Source of the DNA: CAXMQZ01 sp963707075
GTDB taxonomy: Bacteria; Acidobacteriota; Thermoanaerobaculia; Multivoradales; JAHEKO01
Reading direction: 5' to 3'
Length of the DNA: 64,000 nucleotides
Assembly (NCBI GenBank): GCA_963707075.1
Contig: CAVPOX010000024.1
Coordinates: 137,927 to 201,926 of the forward strand
A program made the translations under genes and the position numbers. Of this stretch, positions 18,313 through 26,709 are shown one piece after another. The notes under the pieces are model-generated. The model was not told the DNA's origin and did not search any database. It saw only the letters and a program-made list of their open reading frames with translations. Position 1 is the first letter of the stretch, and each line of letters opens with the position of its first letter.

Positions 18313-19674
18313 ATGCGGCCCGTATACGCTGTTTCCGGAGGGGTGAGCAAGTTCGCCAAGGCCCGACCGGACAAGACGTTCCAGGCAATCGTCAAAGAGG
18401 CCTACGACTACGCGATCGAGGATCTGGGGCTGGAGTTCCGACAGTTCACCGAGCTGGTGGACGGATCGGTCGCCAGCTATTTCTCGGACCACTTCACTCG
18501 TCAACTCATGGCGGGGATCATGGCCCAGGACTATCTGGGACTATGCCCCAAGCCAGGCCATCGGGTCGAGGGAGGAGGGGCGACAGGAGGCATCTGTTTC
18601 CAGGAAGGCTGGAAGAACGTCGCCAGCGGGCTCATGGACATCTGCGTAGCCTACGGCTTCGAGACCATGAGTCACGTCAACACCTGGAAGGGAAACGAGT
18701 TCATCGCCCTGGCCTCGGATGTCAGTCTCGACTATCCGGTGGGCGGCTTCTACTCCGGGTACTACGCGATGATGGTCACCCGGCATATGAAGGAGTTCGG
18801 GACCACGGTCGAGCAACTGGCCACTGTCTCGGTGAAGAACCACATCAATGCCTACCACAACCCTTACGCGCAGAAGCGAAATCGATACACCATCGAGGAC
18901 GTCCGGCAGGCGCCGATGGTCGCATGGCCGCTGACCCGCCTCGACATTTGCGTGATGAGTGACGGAGCGGCGGCAGTGATCCTCTGCTCCGAGGATGGGC
19001 TCGCCGAGCTCGAACGGGCGAGTGGTCGCTCCATCCCGCGAGTGCGCATATCCGGGATCGGCAGAGGCACGGACGCCATGCGGATGGCCGATCGCCCCCA
19101 TCAGCCGCTCGAGCAGTTCTTGAAGTACAACGCACTGGCGCACGAAGTCGATGACCAGGAGACGCGGAGATATTACGAGGATCTCTGGGCCAGTGGGTTT
19201 CGCTACCCCGGCATCCACTCCTTCCGCGCCGGCCGCATGGCGTCGAAGGGGGCCTACGAGCACGCGGGGATCAGCGACCCACGGACCGACCTCGATTTCG
19301 TGGAGCTCCACGATGCCTATACCTCGTCGGAGATCCAGACCTACGAGGACATGGGGCTCTGCCGGTATGGGGAGGGCGGCCCGTTCGCCGTGGGCGGTAC
19401 GACTTTCATGCCCGGAATCGACTACGGCCTGGATCTCATCGAGAGTCCCGTCTGTCCTGTCAATCCATCGGGGGGCCTCATCGCCTGTGGACATCCGGTG
19501 GGCGCGACCGGCCTCATGCAGGCGGTTTTTGCGCTGTGGCAGCTCCAGGAAACCATCGAGCAGCATTTCGGCGACTCCACGCTTCAGCTGGAGGGCGCGC
19601 GCCGGGGCGCGATTCACAGCCATGCGGGCACCGGGACCTACGTGACCGTCAGCATTCTGGAAACGGAGGACTAG
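18313..19674 (+). CDS. thiolase-like protein (SCP2/archaeal type) lacking the nucleophilic cysteine
   Basis: 453 residues from ATG 18313 (GAGGGCAGCC upstream). The fold markers of SCP2/archaeal-type thiolases are present: a Gly-rich GGATGG segment near 88-93, VELHDAYTSSE near 330 and NPSGGLIACGHPVGATG near 395, which supplies the His loop. However, the position where thiolases have the acylated Cys (a V-E-x-x-C-A-[ST]-G pattern) reads VEGGGATGG, so Gly89 replaces Cys. The usual Claisen mechanism is therefore unlikely; it may be a binding or decarboxylating relative. It is followed three bases later by a DUF35-type gene, the usual partner of such thiolases. Substrate unknown, presumably an acyl-CoA. 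Confidence 0.85.
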   Translation: MRPVYAVSGGVSKFAKARPDKTFQAIVKEAYDYAIEDLGLEFRQFTELVDGSVASYFSDHFTRQLMAGIMAQDYLGLCPKPGHRVEGGGATGGICFQEGWKNVASGLMDICVAYGFETMSHVNTWKGNEFIALASDVSLDYPVGGFYSGYYAMMVTRHMKEFGTTVEQLATVSVKNHINAYHNPYAQKRNRYTIEDVRQAPMVAWPLTRLDICVMSDGAAAVILCSEDGLAELERASGRSIPRVRISGIGRGTDAMRMADRPHQPLEQFLKYNALAHEVDDQETRRYYEDLWASGFRYPGIHSFRAGRMASKGAYEHAGISDPRTDLDFVELHDAYTSSEIQTYEDMGLCRYGEGGPFAVGGTTFMPGIDYGLDLIESPVCPVNPSGGLIACGHPVGATGLMQAVFALWQLQETIEQHFGDSTLQLEGARRGAIHSHAGTGTYVTVSILETED

Positions 19675-19677
19675 AAG

Positions 19678-20232
19678 ATGGCCGATTCCAAGAAGCTCCC
19701 GAGCAAGATCGAGGAAACCGACGAAGGTCAGATCCTGTTCAGCGTTCCGTTTCCGACGGATCTGACGCCAGAGGCGCTGCAGGCTCTGAAGGGGATGCGC
19801 CCGATCATTCTCAAGCAACCCTACGCCATCGACTACATTCACTCGTACGGCCAGGACTCCCCGTTCTTCGCGGGTCTGGCCAATCGAGCTCTCCTCGGTT
19901 GCAGAGATGGCGAATCGGGTTATACCTATGCCAATCCCCGAGCGCACGACATGTACAGTGGGCAGCCGACGGACTGGGTCGAGCTGCCGGAGGAGGGTAG
20001 GATCCACGCCTTCACCGTTTGCCATTTCGGTTCCGAGGAGTTTCTGCCTCAGACCCCCTTCGTGCTGGTGCTCGTGGAGTTCGCAGAAGCAGATACGCTG
20101 CTGCTGTCGCGATTGGTCGGGGTGAATCCGCACGACGCCTCACTCGATTGGATTGGGATGCCGATTCGGGCTCGATTCCTGCGAAATAGCAAGTTCAAGC
20201 CCACGGACATCTACTTCGTGCCTGCGGACTAG
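19678..20232 (+). CDS. DUF35 OB-fold partner of the thiolase, without zinc-ribbon cysteines
   Basis: 184 residues from ATG 19678. The C-terminal two-thirds match the DUF35 OB-fold (GRIHAFTVCHFGSEEF, TPFVLVLVEFAE, LLSRLVGVNPHD, WIGMPIRARF). In most members a rubredoxin-like zinc ribbon with two Cys pairs precedes this; here the equivalent stretch (LLGCRDGESGYTYANPRAHD) has a single Cys, so metal binding is doubtful. DUF35 proteins bridge thiolase and CoA-ligand enzymes in archaea and actinobacteria and shape the CoA channel. The tight spacing behind the thiolase-like gene indicates a complex. Both partners have lost signature residues, suggesting joint divergence. Confidence 0.82.
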   Translation: MADSKKLPSKIEETDEGQILFSVPFPTDLTPEALQALKGMRPIILKQPYAIDYIHSYGQDSPFFAGLANRALLGCRDGESGYTYANPRAHDMYSGQPTDWVELPEEGRIHAFTVCHFGSEEFLPQTPFVLVLVEFAEADTLLLSRLVGVNPHDASLDWIGMPIRARFLRNSKFKPTDIYFVPAD

Positions 20233-20351
20233 AGTGGCCGGAAAGCCTCCAGATTTCTTGTTGGGAATACGGTTCCACGTTCTGTGCCAAGAAGGAGGTA
20301 GACTACGGTACCTTTTCGAGTCGCAGGACGGAGGAGTTCGGGAAAGCGAGA

Positions 20352-21032
20352 ATGGCGCCGAAGCGCAAGCAGAAGAGGTCTCCGCACCGGAGCAACGTCC
20401 GCTTCAGGAAGAAGGACGAGGCCGAGTTCTCGGTTGGCTACACGAAGAACGTATCGGTCGGCGGACTGTTCATAGGGACGATTCGGCCCCTTCCACCTGG
20501 TACCGAAATCGTTGTCGAGATCAAGGAGTCAGCCGGACTTCGGCAGCGTCCAGCGGTCGTCGTTCACGCCGCGCGCGTCTCCGCTTTGCTGGCCAGCGTG
20601 CGCACATCGGGAATGGGAGTCCGCTTTCTCGACCGGGACGAGTCCGGTGAAAGGCCTGTGCAACAGGAAGCCGAAGTCGACCGATCAGCTGGGGAACGGA
20701 CCGCGGAGGGTCCATCCTCGGCTTCCGAGGCTCCCGACCCCATCGACCTGCAGGTCGACCTGAGCGAGGGCGAACGATTTCGAGAGGCTTTCCGAAGAGA
20801 TATACAGCATGGCGTGATTTTCGTTCCCGGGCCGATCGGCAAAGCACAGGGTGAAGAGGTCGAGATCGGTGTACGGGTCCCTGGTGGCGGGGGAGTGGTG
20901 GCTCTGCGAGGACGTGTCGATCGGGAAACGATCTGCCGATGCGAGGCCTACGGCGAACTGGGAGCAGCGGGTGTCATGCTCGTCCTTCTGGAGTCGGAGA
21001 GCACGGTCACGCGGCTCAGGTGCTTCTTGTAG
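20352..21032 (+). CDS. PilZ-domain protein with a second, weaker PilZ-like region
   Basis: 226 residues from ATG 20352. After a basic tail (APKRKQKRSPHRSNVRFRKK) comes a PilZ-like barrel of the myxobacterial type: a SVGYTKNVSVGGLFIGT strand-turn with the DxSxGG-like NVSVGG, then LPPGTEIVVEI and a GMGVRFLD strand. The canonical RxxxR is represented only by RSNVRFR. A linker rich in Glu/Ser (about 95-130) leads to a second similar region (FREAFRRDIQHGVIFVP, EVEIGVRVPGGGGVVALRGRV). PilZ domains bind cyclic-di-GMP, but partial motifs make binding uncertain. It precedes the DUF4388 gene; both probably belong to surface or motility regulation. Confidence 0.75.
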   Translation: MAPKRKQKRSPHRSNVRFRKKDEAEFSVGYTKNVSVGGLFIGTIRPLPPGTEIVVEIKESAGLRQRPAVVVHAARVSALLASVRTSGMGVRFLDRDESGERPVQQEAEVDRSAGERTAEGPSSASEAPDPIDLQVDLSEGERFREAFRRDIQHGVIFVPGPIGKAQGEEVEIGVRVPGGGGVVALRGRVDRETICRCEAYGELGAAGVMLVLLESESTVTRLRCFL

Positions 21033-21285
21033 AGCGCGGTCTAGCCAGATGCGGGACGGTGTGGAAGGTCGACCGGTCCTGCGACTGTGGAAGATTCCGA
21101 CGACGACCACGCCAAATTTTTGCCACAATGTGTCAGAAAAGGGGAGCTCGACAGGCAAAGAGCGGCCTGAGAGCGTTGGTTTTAGTGGCACGGATCGTGC
21201 TGCTGCCCTCTTGTTGGGGCTCCGCAGGCCAGTTCCCTTTCGGCGGAGACGCGCTCGAATCTAGGAGGCACCGGACCTCGAGGTC

Positions 21286-22539
21286 ATGATCATGGACATG
21301 AAAGACCTTCTGATGAAGGACGAACAGGGCAGAGTCATTCGCGTCGTCGGCAAGGAGAAGGATGGGGACGTACCGCTGGCAGGTGCCTACCGCATCGTCG
21401 TCAGCTCCCCGGAGATACTGATCCTGCAGAGACTGTCGGAGGACTCCGTCTGTCATCCCCACGGACACGTGCTGATGGCCGGGGAAATCGTCGGTCACAC
21501 GACGGTGCTCGATATCGTCAACGTGATCTCGGCTTCGCGGTGGGCCGGGAATCTTCACATTTATGGCCACGACTCGCATCGGGTTCTCTCCTTCGACAAA
21601 GGCGCCCTACAGCACGCTTCGAGCGATCATCCAGACGACAGATTGAACAAGGTGTTGGTACGCATGGGAATCCTCACGGCTTCACAGGTAGAGACGGTGA
21701 TGAGGGATCTCGAGCCCCCGATGCGACTGGGCAAGCTACTTGTCGAGCGCGGCTATATCAGTCGACAGCAGCTGTTCGACCTGCTGAACAAGCAGACCGA
21801 GGAGATCTTCTTCTCTGCCATCCTGGAAACGCAGGGAAGCTACCTCTTCATGGTCGGCGATAGCGGTGAAATCAAGCCGAGTACCATTGCCCATATTCCG
21901 GTGCAGGAGCTCCTGCTGCGAGGTGCAGAACGACTCGACAGCCTCAAGCAGTTCGAGAGCCTGGTGCCCGATATCGAGCTTTGTCCCGAGTTGCAGGCCG
22001 GCGTGGAAGCCACCCAGCTCGACCCGAAGACCCGCCTCGTCCTGGCTCTCAGCAACGGGCAACGGTCGCTGAGAGAGATCGCCAGCGAGACCTGGCTGGG
22101 GAAGTTCGAGACCATGAAGATCACCAAGGAGCTGGTGCGCAAGGGGTACGTGCGACTCAAGCCGAGGACTCCTTCGACGCAGGAAGAGGCGCGGCGGCTG
22201 GTCGGTACCTTCGACGAGCTCTTGCGCTACATCTTCAACGTCGTCGAGCAACATGGCAGCGTGGCGCAGACCCGAGAGGAGATCAATCGGTGGCTGGAGC
22301 GCAGCGGTCGATTCGATCTGCTTCCGTACGGCATCAACGAGGACGGCTCGATCGAGCTGGATCCGAAAGACTTGATGACGAAGGTCGGCAACGATCAGCA
22401 GCTCGTCAAGACGATTCGCGACACGCTTTACGAGCTGACCTCGTTCGCTCTGTTCGCGGCCTCTCTGTCGATGCCGGCGGAGGAAGAGCTCAAGCTGTCA
22501 CAGGACGTCTACCGACGCCTTCACTCGCTCGATTTCTGA
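21286..22539 (+). CDS. DUF4388 (PATAN-type) response/scaffold protein
   Basis: 417 residues from ATG 21286; a second ATG six bases later with GAGG about 8 bases upstream is an alternative start. Residues 40-110 form a DUF4388 domain (GHTTVLDIVNVISASRWAGNLHI, then VLSFDKGALQHASS). A second module follows with RMGILTASQVETVM and LVERGYISRQQLFDLL, repeated helical units as in type IV pilus assembly ATPase N-domains, and IFFSAILETQGSYLFM. The C-terminal 150 residues are helical. PATAN/DUF4388 proteins take part in two-component and gliding or pilus regulation in deltaproteobacteria and Acidobacteriota. A role in surface signalling is inferred, supported by the neighbouring PilZ genes. Confidence 0.78.
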   Translation: MIMDMKDLLMKDEQGRVIRVVGKEKDGDVPLAGAYRIVVSSPEILILQRLSEDSVCHPHGHVLMAGEIVGHTTVLDIVNVISASRWAGNLHIYGHDSHRVLSFDKGALQHASSDHPDDRLNKVLVRMGILTASQVETVMRDLEPPMRLGKLLVERGYISRQQLFDLLNKQTEEIFFSAILETQGSYLFMVGDSGEIKPSTIAHIPVQELLLRGAERLDSLKQFESLVPDIELCPELQAGVEATQLDPKTRLVLALSNGQRSLREIASETWLGKFETMKITKELVRKGYVRLKPRTPSTQEEARRLVGTFDELLRYIFNVVEQHGSVAQTREEINRWLERSGRFDLLPYGINEDGSIELDPKDLMTKVGNDQQLVKTIRDTLYELTSFALFAASLSMPAEEELKLSQDVYRRLHSLDF

Positions 22540-22551
22540 GTCGGAAGGGCC

Positions 22552-23490
22552 TCAAGTCGAGACCGGGGAGCCGCCCCGATCTCGAGCCTCGGCCTTTTGC
22601 CGCAGGATCAGGCTCGACATCGTCTCTTCGAGGAGACGGCCAGCGCGGCGGACGAGGTCCATGTCGTCGCCTGCCAACGCGGCGTCCCCGGTGTCGGCAT
22701 AGAGAACGGTGACGAGCCGATGGCCAAGGCGGATAGGAACCAGAATACAGTCCTGATCCAGATCGCCGTTCCAGCAATCGACCAGATTGCGGTGGACAGG
22801 CATCTCAGGAAGCCGGCCGCGAAAGAAGCTACCGCCTTCCGCTAGGTGAAGGAAGAGCGACGGTTGATCGAGAACGATCTCCAGGCTCTGGAGCTTCGTA
22901 GGTCTGAGAGTCCGCCCCCTGCCCATCCAGGCGCGCAGTATCCTCGATCGACACCTCAGGAGGATGAGCCGCTCGAAGAGTGGCTCCAGAACATCCAGCA
23001 GGCTTTCTGCACCGACATGGATGGTGTCGGCTTCAGCCAGTGCCGTGCGCGCCACGGCCAGTCGATCCACGGAGCGGCCGCGTTCCGGGGTCACCACCAC
23101 TTCAGTGGGCCAGGGGTCGCGTCGCTCGCGACTGCGAACCCGCTCGAAGGCCACTCCAGCCCGGTAGCGTGTATCGGTAGCCGGCACCTGAAAACCGGCG
23201 ACTTGGAGATTGCTCCATCTCACCACGCCTTCGACGACCAGCGAGTTGCCATCCTGCCAGAGCTCGAAGAGGTAGGTGCCTCCTACGCTCAGCGGATGGT
23301 GGCTGAGCACGGACATGCCTCGGCGACTCAGGTTGACGATGTCGAGATCGCCGTCGAACGGTGAGGCGGAGATGTGTGGTGCCGGGATCCTGGGATGCTG
23401 GCGGCGCTCTTGGAGGGACGGGCGGTCCGTGGCCGCTATGGAGCTGACGGTCATGATCTCGTCTTGTGAACTCTGGGCGTTCCAACGCAT
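22552..23490 (-). CDS. PilZ-domain protein with C-terminal GAF-like domain
   Basis: 312 residues from the ATG at 23490; the ATG at 23454 is an alternative start and neither has a strong ribosome site. The frame stays open to 23979, but that part is the antisense of the divergent hydrolase gene and is arginine-rich noise. Residues 30-130 are a classical PilZ domain: ERRQHPRIPAP carries the RxxxR motif and DLDIVNLSRRGMSVLS the [DN]xSxxG motif, so cyclic-di-GMP binding is likely. Residues 150-310 resemble a GAF-like sensor (LDVLEPLFERLILLRCRSRI, CILVPIRLGHRLVTVLYADTGD). It converges with the DUF4388 gene, stops 12 bases apart. Confidence 0.72.
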   Translation of the reverse strand: MRWNAQSSQDEIMTVSSIAATDRPSLQERRQHPRIPAPHISASPFDGDLDIVNLSRRGMSVLSHHPLSVGGTYLFELWQDGNSLVVEGVVRWSNLQVAGFQVPATDTRYRAGVAFERVRSRERRDPWPTEVVVTPERGRSVDRLAVARTALAEADTIHVGAESLLDVLEPLFERLILLRCRSRILRAWMGRGRTLRPTKLQSLEIVLDQPSLFLHLAEGGSFFRGRLPEMPVHRNLVDCWNGDLDQDCILVPIRLGHRLVTVLYADTGDAALAGDDMDLVRRAGRLLEETMSSLILRQKAEARDRGGSPVST

Positions 23491-23549
23491 AGTGTACACC
23501 GAGGCGTCCGTCGGGCTGCCCACCGCGGGCCCATTGTAGACTCGACAAG

Positions 23550-24281
23550 GTGATGGCTCGACTCGCACTTCTGGGGACCGGTACCTGCGAGCTCGAGTCG
23601 GACCGCGCCGCTTCCGCGGCTCTGATCGAGCTACGGGGCACCAGACTGGTCTTCGACTTCGGCCGTGGAGTCGCCAGGCGTCTCGTCGAAATGGGCCTGC
23701 GACAAGATGATGTGGGGCACATCGTACTGTCCCATTTCCACCCCGATCACATTTCCGATCTCGTACCGTACATTCACGCCGGACTGTATTCGCCCGCCGA
23801 TTCTCGAACTCGGGACCTGAGAGTTCACGGCCCGGTCGGTGTCGCGCAGATGATGAGCGCCTTGCTCTCCGTTGTCGGCTTTCCACCGGCGGGGGAGGCG
23901 TCGTTCCGGGTCGTGGCGGAGGAAGTCGAGAATCGGCTGGAGATCGGAGGTCTTTCCGCGGAGTACTGGTCCCTGCCACCGGCCGGGAATCACGGGCTTC
24001 GCTTCGCGCATCGAGGCCGCACCTACGCGCTCACCGGTGACTCGCATTTCCATGCAACGGAGATCGAGTTTCTTCGCGGCACAAGTCTCGCCGTCGTCGA
24101 TGCGGGCCATCTGGAGGATACAGAGATCGTCGAGCTCGCCGTCCGCAGCGCGCCGCAAGTACTGGTGTGCTCGCACCTGTATCGCCGTCTGAATCCCGAA
24201 AATCTGAATCAGAGTGCCCGAGCGAGAGGTTACGCTGGTCGGATCGTAGTGGGTCGAGACCGGATGGCGTTCGCCCTCTAG
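23550..24281 (+). CDS. MBL-fold metallo-hydrolase (ribonuclease Z-like group)
   Basis: 243 residues from GTG 23550, or from ATG 23553 immediately after. The N-terminus LALLGTGTCELESDRAASA is the phosphodiesterase-like MBL start seen in RNase Z and related proteins. The metal motif HFHPDH lies at 62-67; later come a TGDSHFH strand and a CSHLYRR segment that would supply remaining ligands. The substrate pocket (ISDLVPYIHAGLYSP) resembles single-domain members that act on phosphodiesters or unknown small esters. It is divergent from the PilZ-GAF gene and 70 bases upstream of dnaB. Confidence 0.82.
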   Translation: MMARLALLGTGTCELESDRAASAALIELRGTRLVFDFGRGVARRLVEMGLRQDDVGHIVLSHFHPDHISDLVPYIHAGLYSPADSRTRDLRVHGPVGVAQMMSALLSVVGFPPAGEASFRVVAEEVENRLEIGGLSAEYWSLPPAGNHGLRFAHRGRTYALTGDSHFHATEIEFLRGTSLAVVDAGHLEDTEIVELAVRSAPQVLVCSHLYRRLNPENLNQSARARGYAGRIVVGRDRMAFAL

Positions 24282-24351
24282 CCCACCAAAGCGCTCGTCA
24301 AGCTGACGTGCCATGACATAGAATATCGGGTCCCAAGCAGAGCGAGGATCC

Positions 24352-25704
24352 ATGCTCGAATCCGTCCAACAACAGAAATCCCTGCCCCATAGCGATGAGT
24401 CGGAGCGTGCGGTTCTGGCCGGGGCGATTCTGGATCCTGGTCTCCTGCCGACGATGTCGGGTCGACTCGTGCCGGATGATTTCTATTCCGACCGGCATCG
24501 AGTTCTCTTTCGCACGATGCTGGATCTGCAGGAAGCGGAGGTCGAGATCGATATCAGGACGCTTCAGGCCAGCTTGGAGCAGCAGGATCGATTGGCGGCC
24601 ATTGGGGGAGTGGCCTATCTCGCCAGCCTCGATCTCGACCTGCCAGACCTGAGCCGGATGGACTCGTACGTCGAGATCGTCAAGGAGAGATCCATCCGTC
24701 GGCGCCTCATCGAGGCTTGTGGTGAGATCACCCGGAACTGCCTCGACGGCGGATTCCAGGCCCAGGAGGCTCTGGGTCGAGCGGAGCAGGCGATTCTCGG
24801 ACTCGGTGAGGAAGCCGTCCAAAAGGGCTTTATTCGCCTCTCGCAGATCTTCCACGAGACGCTGGCCGATCTGGAAGAGCGTCCGGCTAGAGGCTTCATC
24901 GGGGTACCGACGGGCTACAACGACCTGGACGACATGACGCGGGGGCTGAATCCCGGCAATCTGGTCATCATCGCGGGTCGGCCAGGGATGGGAAAGACCA
25001 GTCTCGCCCTGAATATCGCCGAGCACGCCGCCATCCGAGAGAAGCGCCCGGTCGGCGTTTTCTCCCTGGAGATGAGCCAGGAGGAGTTGGCGCTTCGCAT
25101 CCTCTCGTCCGAAGTGGATGTACCCTTTGGTCCCCTTCGCTCGGGACACCTTTCGCAAAAGCAATGGAGCAAGGTCATCCAAGCGGTCAAGACGGTTTCC
25201 ACGGCGCCGCTGTTCATCGATGATTCGGCGAATCCGTCCCTTCTGGAGATCGCCTCCAAGGCACGCAGATTGAAGGCCGAGCACGGCCTGGAGCTGGTGA
25301 TTCTCGACTACCTCCAGTTGATGCAGGCTGGAGGGCGACACGAGAGCCGCAACCTCGAGATCGCGGCCATCACCCGCGGCCTCAAGCAACTGGCCAAGGA
25401 GATCAACGTGCCGGTTGTCGCGCTCTCTCAGCTGTCTCGGCAGCCGGAGCGACGCAGCGGCGACCACCGGCCCCAGCTCGCCGATCTCCGGGAGTCCGGT
25501 TCGATCGAGCAAGATGCCGACCTCGTCATGTTCATCTATCGGGACGAGATGTACGATCAGGACTCACCGGACAAGGGGATCGCGGAGCTCATCCTCGCCA
25601 AGCACCGCAATGGACAGACCGGCACTGTGAAGATGGTGTTCTTGAAGGAAACCACCAAGTTCTGCAACCTGGCGGCTCAGGACGGCGGTCCACCACCCTT
25701 CTAG
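24352..25704 (+). CDS. dnaB: replicative DNA helicase DnaB
   Basis: 450 residues, full length for the family. The N-terminal helical domain (SDESERAVLAGAIL, then DDFYSDRHRVLF) contacts primase; the C-terminal RecA-like ATPase has Walker A GRPGMGKTS at about 207-215, the VFSLEMSQEELALR segment, Walker B-type LVILDYLQLM, QLSRQPERR and RESGSIEQDADLVMFIYRDE. The hexamer unwinds DNA 5'-3' at the replication fork. The N-terminal stretch MLESVQQQKSLPH varies among species. No intein or insertion is visible. Located alone between the MBL gene and a hairpin; dnaB commonly stands with ribosomal genes rplI/rpsR, which are not present here. Confidence 0.97.
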   Translation: MLESVQQQKSLPHSDESERAVLAGAILDPGLLPTMSGRLVPDDFYSDRHRVLFRTMLDLQEAEVEIDIRTLQASLEQQDRLAAIGGVAYLASLDLDLPDLSRMDSYVEIVKERSIRRRLIEACGEITRNCLDGGFQAQEALGRAEQAILGLGEEAVQKGFIRLSQIFHETLADLEERPARGFIGVPTGYNDLDDMTRGLNPGNLVIIAGRPGMGKTSLALNIAEHAAIREKRPVGVFSLEMSQEELALRILSSEVDVPFGPLRSGHLSQKQWSKVIQAVKTVSTAPLFIDDSANPSLLEIASKARRLKAEHGLELVILDYLQLMQAGGRHESRNLEIAAITRGLKQLAKEINVPVVALSQLSRQPERRSGDHRPQLADLRESGSIEQDADLVMFIYRDEMYDQDSPDKGIAELILAKHRNGQTGTVKMVFLKETTKFCNLAAQDGGPPPF

Positions 25705-25719
25705 GCTCGGATTCCGACG

Positions 25720-25738
25720 CCTGTCCGATGAGGACAGG
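25720..25738. terminator. bidirectional hairpin between dnaB and purC
   Basis: Perfect 7-base stem CCTGTCC / GGACAGG with loop GATGA, followed by TTGG. It sits in the 66 bases between convergent stops of dnaB and purC, so it can end transcription from either side. No long T-run is present on the plus strand. Confidence 0.55.
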
Positions 25739-25770
25739 TTGGAAGCTACCAGCGACGAGCAGCCTGCTGG

Positions 25771-26664
25771 TTACAACTTGGGCTCCCTGCCTGTCAGCTT
25801 GCGGAAGGCCTCCAGATAGCGATCGAGGGTACCCTGCACGACCTCTTCGGGGAGCTCTGGCGGCGGTGACTCCCGGTCCCACCCAGAGTCGTCCAACCAG
25901 TTCCGGACGAACTGCTTGTCGAACGAGACCGGTTCGATACCCGGTGTCCAACTCTCGGCCTCCCACAAGCGCGAGGAGTCGGGCGTGAGTACCTCGTCGA
26001 TCAGGGTGATCCGGCCTGCCGAGTGTCCGAACTCGAACTTCGTGTCCGCCAGAATGAGGCCACAGGTGGCGGAGTGGTCGGCTCCCAGCTTGTAGACCGA
26101 GAGCGTGATGTCACGCAGCTCGCGGGCCAATTCGTCACCCACCTCTTCGGCCATCACCTGGTAGGTGACATTCTCGTCATGGCCCGACTCGGCCTTGGTA
26201 GCCGGCGTGAAGATCGGTTCGGGCAATCGGTCGGCGCGCTGCAGCCCTTCTGGAAGAGAGATGCCGCAGACCGAACGGCTTTCGTTGTACTCGCGAAATC
26301 CGCTTCCTGCCAGGTACCCGCGGGCAACACACTCGAAGGGCACGACTTCGGCTTTCTTCACCAGGACCGACCGACCTGCCAGGATCTCGGAGTGCGCAGC
26401 GAGTCGCTGGGGAAAATCCGCCACATCGGTGGCCACGAGGTGGTTCGGGACTGCGTCCTGGAACCGCTCGAACCAGAAATTACTCAGTTGGGTGAGGATC
26501 TTGCCCTTGCCAGGAATACCGGGCTGCAAGATGTGGTCGTAAGCGGAGATCCGATCGCAAGCGACGATCAAGAGAAAGTCGCCAAGGTCGTACACGTCGC
26601 GCACCTTGCCTCGGCGAGGTGCCGGAAGATCGGGGATCTCGGTTTGCCATACAGTTTCGGACAT
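25771..26664 (-). CDS. purC: phosphoribosylaminoimidazole-succinocarboxamide synthase
   Basis: 297 residues from the ATG at 26664. SAICAR synthetase joins L-aspartate to CAIR with ATP in purine synthesis. Seen in order: RGKVRDVYDLGDFLLIVACDRISAYD (start of the ATP-binding part, about 18-43), PGKGKILTQLSNFWF, a VVPFECVARGYLAGSG strand and loop, GHDENVTYQV, LILADTKFEFG and LIDEVLTPDSSRLW with the C-terminal WLDDSGW region. Length fits the longer, eukaryote-like form of PurC (about 300 residues) rather than the 240-residue Bacillus type. It lies 46 bases after the cyclase-like gene on the same strand. Confidence 0.97.
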   Translation of the reverse strand: MSETVWQTEIPDLPAPRRGKVRDVYDLGDFLLIVACDRISAYDHILQPGIPGKGKILTQLSNFWFERFQDAVPNHLVATDVADFPQRLAAHSEILAGRSVLVKKAEVVPFECVARGYLAGSGFREYNESRSVCGISLPEGLQRADRLPEPIFTPATKAESGHDENVTYQVMAEEVGDELARELRDITLSVYKLGADHSATCGLILADTKFEFGHSAGRITLIDEVLTPDSSRLWEAESWTPGIEPVSFDKQFVRNWLDDSGWDRESPPPELPEEVVQGTLDRYLEAFRKLTGREPKL

Positions 26665-26709
26665 CGGGGTTCACTCCCTCGCAAGTCGCTGGGGGTTATC
26701 GGATCTCGT

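Noticed and set aside
18541..20133. 530-codon reverse-strand frame over the thiolase
   Set aside because: High-GC shadow; the plus-strand thiolase and DUF35 genes have clear family motifs.
23491..23979. N-terminal extension of the PilZ-GAF protein
   Set aside because: The added part is arginine-rich antisense of the metallo-hydrolase gene.
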